Source: Pigmentiphaga humi (GTDB lineage Bacteria; Pseudomonadota; Gammaproteobacteria; Burkholderiales; Burkholderiaceae_B). Taken from it: a stretch of 57,438 bases of DNA. The notes under the pieces were generated by a model. The model was not told the origin of the DNA and made no database searches. It was given only the letters and a program-made list of their open reading frames with translations. A program made the position numbers and the translations under genes. Positions 25,314 to 31,671 of the stretch are shown here, piece by piece. Location: NCBI RefSeq assembly GCF_900606115.1, contig NZ_UWPJ01000032.1, forward strand, positions 1 through 57,438. Direction: 5' to 3'. Each line of letters opens with the position of its first letter. Position 1 is the stretch's first letter.

Positions 25314-26162
25314 TCAACCGAAAACTATTGTCTTGTTCCTGTCCAGCAGCACGCGGCGTTCGCTGTGGAATTTCACCGCGCGGGCAAGTACCCGGCTTTC
25401 GGTGTCGCGTCCGATCGCAGTGAGGTCGCCGACCGTCTTGCTATGGTCGACGCGCGCGACGTCCTGTTCGATGATCGGGCCCTCGTCGAGATCTGCCGTC
25501 ACGTAGTGGGCAGTCGCGCCGATGAGCTTGACGCCTCGCTCGTGCGCCTGGCGATAGGGCCGAGCGCCCTTGAAGCTGGGCAGGAAACTGTGGTGGATGT
25601 TGATCGCCCTGCCGCTCAGCTTGCGGCACATCTCGTCGCTGAGAACCTGCATGTAGCGCGCAAGCACCACCAGTTCCGCCCGCTCCGACTCCACGATCTC
25701 CCATTGCCTTGCTTCCGCATGGGCCTTTGTCTGAGCCGTCACCGGAATGTGATGGAACGGGATGTCGTAGCTGGCCGCCAACTGATAGAAGTCGCGGTGA
25801 TTGGAAATGATCGCGCACACGTCGATTGCCAGCAGACCGGTCTTGGCGCGGAACAGCAGGTCGTTGAGACAGTGCCCTTCCTTGCTGACCATGATGGCCG
25901 TCCGCACGCGGACGTCGGCTCTGTGCAAGGCCCAGTCCATCTTGAAGGGCTCGTTGAAGGACGCGAACTGCGCCTGCAGATCCTCCATCTCGCACGTATC
26001 GCAGGAAAAGCGGACGCGCATGAAGAACAGATCTTCGGCACAGTCGTTGAACTGGGCCGCCTCTTCGATGTTCCCGCCACGCTCGGCGAGAAAGCCCGAC
26101 ACGGCGTGGACCAGACCGATTCGGTCAGGACAAGAGAGGGTGAGAATGTAGACGTGGCTCAT
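25314..26162 (-). CDS. purU: Formyltetrahydrofolate deformylase
   Basis: A 282-aa PurU. The N-terminal ACT domain is seen in YILTLSCPDRIGLVHAVSGFL (residues 5-25). The formyltransferase-like domain carries IISNHRDF, NIHHSFLPSFKGARPYRQAHE and TADLDEGPIIEQDV with the Asn-His-Asp catalytic set. It hydrolyses 10-formyl-THF to formate and free THF. As first gene of the operon it regenerates the THF acceptor needed by the LigM-like demethylase, replacing the LigH formate-THF ligase reported in sphingomonads. It is divergent from the LysR gene at 26320. Confidence 0.94.
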   Translation of the reverse strand: MSHVYILTLSCPDRIGLVHAVSGFLAERGGNIEEAAQFNDCAEDLFFMRVRFSCDTCEMEDLQAQFASFNEPFKMDWALHRADVRVRTAIMVSKEGHCLNDLLFRAKTGLLAIDVCAIISNHRDFYQLAASYDIPFHHIPVTAQTKAHAEARQWEIVESERAELVVLARYMQVLSDEMCRKLSGRAINIHHSFLPSFKGARPYRQAHERGVKLIGATAHYVTADLDEGPIIEQDVARVDHSKTVGDLTAIGRDTESRVLARAVKFHSERRVLLDRNKTIVFG

Positions 26163-26239
26163 CAATGTGCTCCGGAGCGAGATGGCTTTCGGCATGACAG
26201 GAAACCCGGTACTGCTGCCGCGGTACAGCCATCGCGCAC

Positions 26240-26278
26240 TTGGTTGAGCCAAGTATATTGTTGCCACCCAAGCACAAT
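26240..26278. promoter_or_regulatory. LysR-type operator candidate, purU/lysR divergent region
   Basis: Two dyads lie in the 157-base divergent region: TTGG-ttgag-CCAA (26240-26252) and ATTGT-N12-ACAAT (26257-26278). The second resembles the T-N11-A palindromes bound by LysR proteins. Together they are the best visible control point for the C1/O-demethylation operon. Confidence 0.5.
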
Positions 26279-26319
26279 TAGACTAATTTTTGCTTATAAC
26301 AATTCGCTCGGGTGCATCA

Positions 26320-27222
26320 ATGGATCTCATGACCCACGTTCGTACCTTCGTCGCCGCCGGGCGGCTCGGAAGCTTCACGGAAACCGCCCGGGAGCTCGGC
26401 GTCGTACCGTCGGTCGTGGCCAAGCGCATCGGCCAGCTGGAAGAAGAGCTCCGCACCCGGCTGTTCGAGCGAACGACCCGGCGCGTGACGCTAACCGAAG
26501 CGGGCGAGAAATTCTTCGTCAAGGCATCGAACCTGGTGGCCGACTTCGAACAACTGGTCAACTCCGTCGAACGTGACGACGGCCAGCTCGTAGGACATCT
26601 GCGCGTGATGGCGCCGACGACCTTGGCCACCCAGCAATTGGCGCCCGTGTTTCGCTCGTTTCTGCTCGAACACCCCCGCATCACCCTGGAAGTATCTCTG
26701 GTGGACCGTTCAGCGAATCCCGCCGAACGAGGCTTCGACATTGCGATCAGCGGTCGCGCCGCGACCTACGAAGGAGTCGTCGATGTTCCGCTTTGCCCTG
26801 TCAGGCCGCTGCTGTGCGCGGCGCCGAGCTACCTGGCATCGCGCCCCCCGCCGACGAATCCGCGCGACCTGGCAGACCATAGCTGTCTGGTGTTCTCCGC
26901 GACGGGAACGACCTGGAGATTCCAAGGTGCGCGAGGGGTGCAAAGCGTTGATGTAACGCCCAGGCTGCTTGTGGACGAAACAGGCACGCTGCTCGATGCA
27001 GCTTGTGCCGGCCTGGGTCTGGCGCTCTTGCCGGAGTACGTGGCGGGCGAAGCCCTTCTGGCGGGCAGCCTGCAGAATGTGCTGCCGGACTTCTCGCCTC
27101 AGGAAAACTGGTTCAAGGCCTATGTTCCGAGGCGGCGCCTATCCATTGCGAGAGTGAAGGCAATGCTGGAATGGCTGGACGCCCATTGGGCAAAAAGGCA
27201 AGGCGTTCTCGATCTGAAGTAG
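26320..27222 (+). CDS. LysR-family transcriptional regulator
   Basis: A 300-aa LysR protein of the CrgA/AaeR-like branch. The winged helix FVAAGRLGSFTETARELGVVPSVVAKRIGQLEEELRTRLFERTTRRVTLTEAG covers about residues 8-60, with Val-Val replacing the common Ser in the recognition helix. An effector domain ends with SIARVKAMLEWLDAHW. ATG 26320 is chosen; a TTG at 26290 would add ten unlikely residues. It is divergent from purU and is the likely regulator of the O-demethylation operon. Confidence 0.92.
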   Translation: MDLMTHVRTFVAAGRLGSFTETARELGVVPSVVAKRIGQLEEELRTRLFERTTRRVTLTEAGEKFFVKASNLVADFEQLVNSVERDDGQLVGHLRVMAPTTLATQQLAPVFRSFLLEHPRITLEVSLVDRSANPAERGFDIAISGRAATYEGVVDVPLCPVRPLLCAAPSYLASRPPPTNPRDLADHSCLVFSATGTTWRFQGARGVQSVDVTPRLLVDETGTLLDAACAGLGLALLPEYVAGEALLAGSLQNVLPDFSPQENWFKAYVPRRRLSIARVKAMLEWLDAHWAKRQGVLDLK

Positions 27223-27334
27223 CAGGCCGCCATTACGACCGGCGACACGCGGACTCTGAGCACGCCGCGCATTCTGCCCGCGGACCCACCGGACCGGTCA
27301 TGCGCATGCAAGCGCAAGCGCCATGCAGGGGCCT

Positions 27335-27605
27335 CTTCGCGTTGCGCCCAAAGCCCGCCGGTCCGTGGATAGCGGGTTTATCGCGCTCTGTGCTTACGAC
27401 TCAAAGAGTGCAAGGTCGGGGCCGATGCCCATGAGGGGCCCCTCGGTGACGCCGCCGACCGTCCCCAGTACAAGCACGGACGGGGCCATGTAGGGGCGCT
27501 TCGATTCGAGTTCCGGCGCCGCCGGCTGCTGGTTCGGTGTGTAATCCATACTACCTCCCTATGTATTGTGGCTAGCTTTTAACACAGCATTTCCGCTTTT
27601 GCGGC
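27335..27605 (-). repeat. Lasso-precursor locus repeat, copy 2
   Basis: This second copy of the 5394-5660 segment keeps the same orientation about 22 kb away. Upstream block, ribosome site and leader codons are nearly identical to copy 1, with changes concentrated in the last 15 codons of the gene and in the 3' flank. It lies just outside the tRNA-Thr island, between the LysR gene and the island's distal end. Confidence 0.88.
27394..27549 (-). CDS. Putative lasso-peptide precursor, copy 2
   Basis: A 51-residue peptide, ATG 27549 to TAA 27394, with GGGAGG about five bases upstream. Leader residues 1-36 differ from copy 1 only at Asp2 and Met21, keeping KRPY-x-APSVLVLG and GGVTE with Thr at -2. 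The core (37-51) is GPLMGIGPDLALFES. One extra residue moves the acceptor to Asp9, predicting a nine-residue ring and six-residue tail. Core identity with copy 1 is about half, although the leader is nearly invariant. As with copy 1, no processing enzymes are encoded nearby. Confidence 0.75.
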   Translation of the reverse strand: MDYTPNQQPAAPELESKRPYMAPSVLVLGTVGGVTEGPLMGIGPDLALFES

Positions 27606-27628
27606 GGCCCCGCCCCATTGTTGCGGGC

Positions 27629-27663
27629 AAAAAAACCCCGGAAACAGGGCATTTCCGGGGTTT
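27629..27663 (-). terminator. Rho-independent terminator, minus strand
   Basis: Perfect 12-bp stem AAACCCCGGAAA / TTTCCGGGGTTT with a seven-base loop (27633-27663). On the minus strand it is followed by a T-run from the seven A residues at 27629-27635. It directly follows the tRNA-like 3' remnant at 27667-27690, as expected if it is the original terminator of tRNA-Thr, displaced when the island inserted. Confidence 0.85.
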
Positions 27664-27677
27664 CTAATGTGGCGATT

Positions 27678-27690
27678 AAAGGAATCGAAC
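27678..27690 (-). other. Candidate distal attachment site (att)
   Basis: AAAGGAATCGAAC is identical to 31562-31574 inside tRNA-Thr and has the same orientation. On the minus strand the context (TCGAGG...GTTCGATTCCTTT) matches the T-arm of the tRNA with a short insertion, and the acceptor end is diverged (CGCCACA against CGGCACCA). This looks like the displaced 3' end left by integration. Confidence 0.6.
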
Positions 27691-27799
27691 ATTCCTCGAT
27701 AATCCACATGAATGCTTGATCTACGAAGACAAGCAACCAAAAATACCATCATGGCGTGCCCGCTGGGCACTTATCTACAACCCCTGCAAAGGAAACGCC

Positions 27800-28417
27800 A
27801 TGTCAGCCGTACCCGATCATACCTCCCGCCCCACCACTCCGCCCGCCGGCCAGGCCGCCGGCAACGCCGCGCCGAGCATTCCCCCGCACATCGAGCGCGC
27901 CATCTCCACCTTCGGCTGCGCCAACCGCCATCCCGGGGACGCCGATGGGATCGCCCGTGCATACCAAGCCCTAGTACAGGCCATCGGCGCGGCGCTGTAC
28001 AGCCCCGTCAGCCTCGCCGGATGCGAAACCGTAAACGATATCGTCGCCCGCCTGGCCCACCAGGTCGAGCAACCCAACGGTTACTCCACGGCCGTGTTCA
28101 TGCCCCTGGTAGAAGCTGTCATGCGCCGGCGTGGTATTGCGCCCCATGATGTCCTTCGTTGGATATTCGACGAATTGGCGCAGACGGCGCAAGCGGCGGA
28201 CACCCTGTGCGCTTACACATGCAACGATGGCGACACGGAGGCATGGGCGGCGGAAGCCTCCTACCTTCGTTCCGCGATCTGCAAGGTCGGGTGGCTTGCA
28301 GACCTGGGGACCAAGAAGCTGGGCGGTGTCGGTGTTCGCGGAGATGCCGAGGAGTGGATGCTTCCCCCTGCGTATCACAGAGCTTTGGAAGCACAAGAGC
28401 GCGAGGGCCAAGCATGA
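27800..28417 (+). CDS. Hypothetical island protein (205 aa)
   Basis: Begins at ATG 27800 after AAAGGAAA. The N-terminal 30 residues are Pro/Ala-rich and low complexity. The rest is a soluble, mostly helical region containing ERAISTFGCANRHPGDADGIARAYQALVQAIGAALY and several Cys. No signal peptide, membrane segment or recognised domain is seen. It overlaps the next gene by ATGA, so they form a small translationally coupled operon near the distal end of the island. Similar short genes are common in prophage and island remnants; no function is proposed. Confidence 0.7.
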   Translation: MSAVPDHTSRPTTPPAGQAAGNAAPSIPPHIERAISTFGCANRHPGDADGIARAYQALVQAIGAALYSPVSLAGCETVNDIVARLAHQVEQPNGYSTAVFMPLVEAVMRRRGIAPHDVLRWIFDELAQTAQAADTLCAYTCNDGDTEAWAAEASYLRSAICKVGWLADLGTKKLGGVGVRGDAEEWMLPPAYHRALEAQEREGQA

Positions 28418-28749
28418 ACACGAATCACCCTGATACCCGCACCACGACAGAAGCTAGCGTGAAGGCGCTCAAAGAAGCCATCGAGAACATGGACGGCCTT
28501 TCGCGGGAAGGCTTCGGACAGATCGCCAGCATTGCCCGGCTGGCCCTGTATGCGATGGAATCTCCTACCACGGCACACGAGATCGAAACCTACGCCGTCG
28601 CGCTGGAAACGATTTGGGGTACCGCCTTGCGCTTAGAGAACTGCATCAACGCGGAGGCGGAGGCCGTCGGCTGCAATTGCGTGGACGAAGCCGAACAGCG
28701 ACGACGCCATGCACGGAAGCAGCGCCAGAACGAGGAAGTACGGGCATGA
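28414..28749 (+). CDS. Hypothetical island protein (111 aa)
   Basis: ATG 28414 overlaps the preceding stop in an ATGA junction, which decides the start over a longer in-frame reading to 28159. The product is helical and acidic to about residue 75 (EASVKALKEAIENMDGLSREGF, MESPTTAHEIETYAVALETIWG), then has a CNCVDEAEQRRRHARKQRQ charged tail. It resembles small phage or island accessory proteins but I do not recognise a family. A further ATGA junction at its end begins a reading frame that appears broken. Confidence 0.68.
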   Translation: MNTNHPDTRTTTEASVKALKEAIENMDGLSREGFGQIASIARLALYAMESPTTAHEIETYAVALETIWGTALRLENCINAEAEAVGCNCVDEAEQRRRHARKQRQNEEVRA

Positions 28750-28936
28750 GCGAAGAAAACACCTCACGCTCGACCAGGAGGCAATAGAGGCCATCCGGTA
28801 TGCCCTGGTCCTTGGCTTGGCCGCTTATGGCGAGGTCGTGCGTGTCCAGGGCGAGGTGAAATTCTGGAAGGACATGGGGCAGGAGACCCCGAGGGAGTCA
28901 TGCCACTCAGCCCGGACGGGTCTGGCAATGCGATAG
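28746..28936 (+). pseudogene. Possible frameshifted small island gene
   Basis: An ATGA junction at 28746 starts a third coupled frame (MSEENTS...), but it stops after 13 codons. A neighbouring frame continues with HLTLDQEAIEAIRYALVLGLAAYGEVV, which looks like real coding sequence of a small helical protein. One inserted or deleted base near 28762 would join them. This is consistent with decay in the island, but sequence alone cannot exclude chance. Confidence 0.35.
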
Positions 28937-28968
28937 GAGACTTTGCTAACGCTCTGGCCTACCTACAC

Positions 28969-28998
28969 CTACAGTAGCTGCCGTAGTAGCTACTGTAG
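28969..28998. promoter_or_regulatory. Perfect 11-bp inverted repeat upstream of the toxin-antitoxin genes
   Basis: CTACAGTAGCT, eight bases, AGCTACTGTAG. It lies 90-120 bases before the toxin start with no T-tract after it. It may be the operator for the Xre-type antitoxin or a relic of an earlier terminator. Each arm is itself nearly palindromic, an arrangement common at autoregulated toxin-antitoxin promoters. Confidence 0.5.
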
Positions 28999-29087
28999 TC
29001 CACGCCCGCATTCCCCGCTTGGTGCTGCATGTGGCATCGGGCGGGAGTCAGGAAATCTTGCTACATAGCAAAAAAGAGATAAAATCT

Positions 29088-29408
29088 ATGGCATGGAAGG
29101 TGGTGCTACTGCCCCAGGCAGAAGCCGAATTGAGTGCTTTACCCAAAGACATGCAGGCGCGGTTCCTGCACATCGCCGAGCTACTAGAAGCCTTCGGGCC
29201 GCAGCGAGTCGGCATGCCCCATATCCGCCCCATTCAGGGCAAGTTATGGGAAATCCGCATGACCGGCCGCGATGGCATCGCTCGTGCCCTGTATGTGGCG
29301 ATGTCCGGGCGGCGGTTGCAAGTACTGCACGTCTTCGTGAAGAAAACCGAGAAAACCCCGCCCCAAGCCATCGAAACGGCCTTGGGCAGATTGAAAGAGG
29401 CGACATGA
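29088..29408 (+). CDS. RelE/HigB-type toxin (Gp49-like family)
   Basis: The 106-aa basic protein matches the phage-derived Gp49-like/HigB toxins. It starts AWKVVLLPQAEAELSALPKDMQARF, then has GMPHIRPIQGKLWEIRM, and ends VLHVFVKKTEKTPPQAIETALGR. Members cleave mRNA on the ribosome. ATG 29088 is favoured; an in-frame start at 29019 would add 23 atypical residues. The antitoxin gene overlaps by four bases. It likely stabilised the island before its integrase was lost. Confidence 0.85.
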   Translation: MAWKVVLLPQAEAELSALPKDMQARFLHIAELLEAFGPQRVGMPHIRPIQGKLWEIRMTGRDGIARALYVAMSGRRLQVLHVFVKKTEKTPPQAIETALGRLKEAT

Positions 29409-29719
29409 TGAGCGACCTGGAAAAACTCAAGCGCCATCTGCTGGCTGACCCGAAGGTGAAAGCGGAGTACGAGGCCCAGGCCCCGGAATTTGCCTTAGCC
29501 CGAGAGCTGATCGCGGCCCGGGTGCGTGCCGGCCTGACCCAAGACGAGGTGGCCGAGCGGATGCAGACCACGCAATCGACCATCGCCCGCCTGGAGAGCG
29601 GCAGGTCCATGCCATCCATGCGCACGCTCGCCCGCTTTGCCGAGGCCACGGGCGCGCGCGTAGCGGTGCGCCTGGAGTCGCCGCAGGTGAAGCGCGGTAA
29701 GCGCCTGGCCGCTGCCTAA
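29405..29719 (+). CDS. Xre-family HTH antitoxin
   Basis: A 104-aa protein whose central part (ARVRAGLTQDEVAERMQTTQSTIARLESGRSMPSMRTLARFAEATG, about residues 38-84) is a canonical Cro/C1 helix-turn-helix. ATG 29405 overlaps the toxin stop as ATGA, giving coupled translation with the toxin first, the HigBA order. It should neutralise the toxin and repress the operon, possibly through the inverted repeat at 28969-28998. Confidence 0.88.
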   Translation: MMSDLEKLKRHLLADPKVKAEYEAQAPEFALARELIAARVRAGLTQDEVAERMQTTQSTIARLESGRSMPSMRTLARFAEATGARVAVRLESPQVKRGKRLAAA

Positions 29720-29800
29720 CCCCGAATTTTTCTCGCTTCGATCTCGGGCCGACACTTACCCTAGAGCAAACATCGTGATTTCTACTGTGGATAGGATGTA

Positions 29801-30199
29801 ATGAGAGACGAGACCTCCCGCTTCCTCGTCGCCTTCTTGATCGGAATAGCGTCCATGGGGGCTAACGCACAAACCCCCGCATGCACAGCCTTAAGTGGAG
29901 AAGTAGACGCCGGGCTTAAAGAGCTTGCAATGGATAGGTTGTATGTCATCGATGACAGCGCTCCCCGTGAGACTAACAGGAAGCTATCTGCAATCTATGA
30001 TTTGAATGTCATACAGGCCAATATTGCCCTGATGGCAGCAAACAAGTGCAATCCAATAGCACAACCGATTAGTGACCGCGCATATCACGATGCAGCTTAC
30101 GCATGCGATAGAGAGGCCGAATCGATGTCCGGGAGTAGCGACCTCAAGCCAGCGCCAAAGTGTGATCGCTCAACGTGGCAGAAAAACGTAGAGAAGTAG
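29801..30199 (+). CDS. Hypothetical exported protein (132 aa)
   Basis: The N-terminus (RFLVAFLIGIASMGANAQ) is a short Sec signal peptide with an ANA-Q type cleavage site. The mature part is about 108 residues with four Cys (PACTAL, NKCNP, YACDRE, PKCDRS), suggesting two disulfides in the periplasm. No known domain is recognised. Base composition is lower in GC than the flanking chromosome, consistent with island cargo. It stands alone after the toxin-antitoxin pair. Confidence 0.6.
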   Translation: MRDETSRFLVAFLIGIASMGANAQTPACTALSGEVDAGLKELAMDRLYVIDDSAPRETNRKLSAIYDLNVIQANIALMAANKCNPIAQPISDRAYHDAAYACDREAESMSGSSDLKPAPKCDRSTWQKNVEK

Positions 30200-30317
30200 C
30201 GTGGGGCTGACGTTGCCTAACCCCTCTACGCCAACACCTATCCCAACGGGGAGAAAAGCCGGTCGTCCACCGGCCTGGTGCTGATATGCCTCAAATGAAC
30301 GACCAAGGGCTACATGC

Positions 30318-30572
30318 ATGACGAAGGAGAAAGCTCCACCCGCCCTAAGCGTCGATCCATACAAGCGCTTGCACACAGACGAAGGTGTGGACGACGCAAT
30401 GGAGCACCCTGGGAATGTATTTAAGCACCTAGGCATAGATGCGGAGAAAATTGCCAACTACGCCTTAGAGCGAATCCGCCGCCAGGATGACCCAATTGGC
30501 CGATACAAGACCGTCGCAGATATCGCCGTGGACTTGAGGGTACACCCGACCCCGCGGCCGTCGAAATCATGA
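30318..30572 (+). CDS. Small hypothetical protein (84 aa), possibly a remnant
   Basis: The frame encodes a hydrophilic peptide with no signal or recognised domain. The segment IANYALERIRRQDDPIGRYKTVADIAVDL is compatible with a helix. It overlaps the start of a primase-like fragment in another frame, so its 3' end (HPTPRPSKS) may be out-of-frame junk after a frameshift. Ribosome-site support is weak. Treat as low confidence. Confidence 0.3.
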   Translation: MTKEKAPPALSVDPYKRLHTDEGVDDAMEHPGNVFKHLGIDAEKIANYALERIRRQDDPIGRYKTVADIAVDLRVHPTPRPSKS

Positions 30573-30637
30573 AGCGCATCGGGGCCACCTGCATCGAAAC
30601 CAGCCCATCCGGCACGGGCCTGCGTGCCTTCGGGTAG
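30569..30637 (+). pseudogene. Primase/polymerase-like C-terminal scrap
   Basis: The 22-codon frame ends ATCIETSPSGTGLRAFG and is preceded in the same frame by GTPDPAAVEIM. The E-x-SPSGxGxR/H signature is typical of phage and plasmid primase-polymerase domains. A stop comes directly after the motif, so only a fragment remains. It supports a phage or plasmid origin for the island. Confidence 0.5.
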
Positions 30638-30720
30638 AAAACGTAGCAACTACCTTTATCCCCAACACGCGCTGGCGTGCCTGGTGCGGAATCTGGCCTA
30701 GCAGATAGCACGACATTCGT

Positions 30721-31369
30721 TCACTGTCCGAGATTCGGACTAGGCACCGCGGAGGTGACGAACGCGCACGAACGCAAGCGAACGCGGGTCAACGCAAAGT
30801 GTGTGGTCTTGGGCGAAGGGATCGCGCCAACCAAGTCGCGGGCCGGATCGGATTTGCAAAGGCCCTCCTTGATCCCGAAGCGGAATACGAGGCTAATCTT
30901 GCTGCGCACCTTGTGGGCAGTATGCCGGGCACCCCGCCCGTCGATGCGCTTCAGCACGATCAGGATTTCGGGGGCGTCAATCGCAGTAATGGGCCGCTTG
31001 CCTAGCCAAGGGAACACGTCATTTTCCATCCATGACAGCGCATGGTCATAGGTGCTTTCCGTCGGCCTCGAAGGAATTAGCCGCCGCCAACGTCTCGGCG
31101 CGCTTGGAGGCCTGTTTGACCTCGCCAGGATCGGAGCCTGCCGCCAACAGCTTGCGGGCCTCCTGGTGCCTGTCCCGAGCGCCGGCCAACGTCACATCCG
31201 GATAGACGCCATAAGCCAGGGTCTTTTGCTTGCCTAGATGGCGGTAATTCCAGCGCCAATATTTCCCGCCGTCCGGGTTCACCAGCAAGTACAGACCGTC
31301 CCCATTGGCAAGCTTGTAGGGCTTCGCCCTGGGCTTGGCCTGGCTCACGGCGGTATCGGTGAGGGGCAT
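30721..31369 (-). pseudogene. Tyrosine integrase remnant (P4-type, DUF4102 N-terminus)
   Basis: ATG 31369 begins MPLTDTAVSQAKPRAKPYKLANGDGLYLLV, then GGKYWRWNYRHLGKQKTLAYGVYPDVTLAGAR, the arm-binding domain of tRNA-targeting integrases. This frame ends at 31046 after NSFEA. The core-binding domain continues in another frame from about 31040 (WMENDVFPWLGKRPITAIDAPEILIVLKRI to DPARDLVGAIPS), so a short deletion and frameshift separate them. The catalytic domain with the Arg-His-Arg-Tyr residues is missing altogether. The integrase cannot be active. Confidence 0.85.
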
Positions 31370-31380
31370 AGCGGCGTCCT

Positions 31381-31450
31381 GATGGTATTTTTCCGCTCCG
31401 GCTTAACGAAACGGCCAGATACCAGCAAAGATACCAGCGCCTGATGGTAT
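31381..31450. repeat. Cluster of ATACCA(G/T)C repeats upstream of integrase
   Basis: ATACCAGC occurs at 31419-31426 and 31431-31438. Its near-complement GATGGTAT occurs at 31381-31388 and 31443-31450, each within CCTGATGGTAT. They lie between the integrase start and the tRNA. Short repeats in this position are typical integrase arm-type sites or autoregulatory operators. Confidence 0.5.
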
Positions 31451-31550
31451 GGCAATGGATGCACTTGGATCACTGTAGACAAGAAAAAGCCCACAACGCT
31501 AGGAGCGATACGGGCTTTTGGACTTTCTCAGACTACTTTGGACAAGTACT

Positions 31551-31626
31551 TGGTGCCGGTGAAAGGAATCGAACCCTCGACCTTCTCATTACAAGTGAGC
31601 TGCTCTACCAACTGAGCTACACCGGC
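31551..31626 (-). tRNA. tRNA-Thr (anticodon TGT)
   Basis: The minus strand gives a full cloverleaf: acceptor GCCGGTG / CACCGGC, D-arm GCTCAGTTGGTAGAGC, anticodon loop CTTGTAA reading TGT, T-loop GGTTCGATTCC and encoded CCA (31551-31553). TGT decodes ACA (Thr). Its 3' end is the insertion target of the adjacent integrative element. Confidence 0.96.
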
Positions 31627-31671
31627 GAAAGGCCGGATTGTAATGGAAAACTCCCTTACCAGAAGACGCCC

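Larger units (their letters stand above)
27667..31626. mobile_element. Decayed integrative element in tRNA-Thr
   Basis: About 4 kb bounded on the right by tRNA-Thr and on the left by a degenerate copy of its T-arm and 3' end followed by a terminator. An integrase remnant sits next to the tRNA 3' end in the same orientation, the usual layout. Cargo is two hypothetical genes, a broken small gene, a toxin-antitoxin pair, a secreted hypothetical protein and a primase scrap. AT-richer patches and odd codon use contrast with the flanking catabolic genes. With no catalytic integrase domain left it is probably immobile. Confidence 0.75.

Noticed and set aside
27667-27730. Possible second complete tRNA on the minus strand
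   Set aside because: Only a T-arm and diverged 3' end can be recognised, with no D-arm or anticodon arm, so it is treated as an integration scar.
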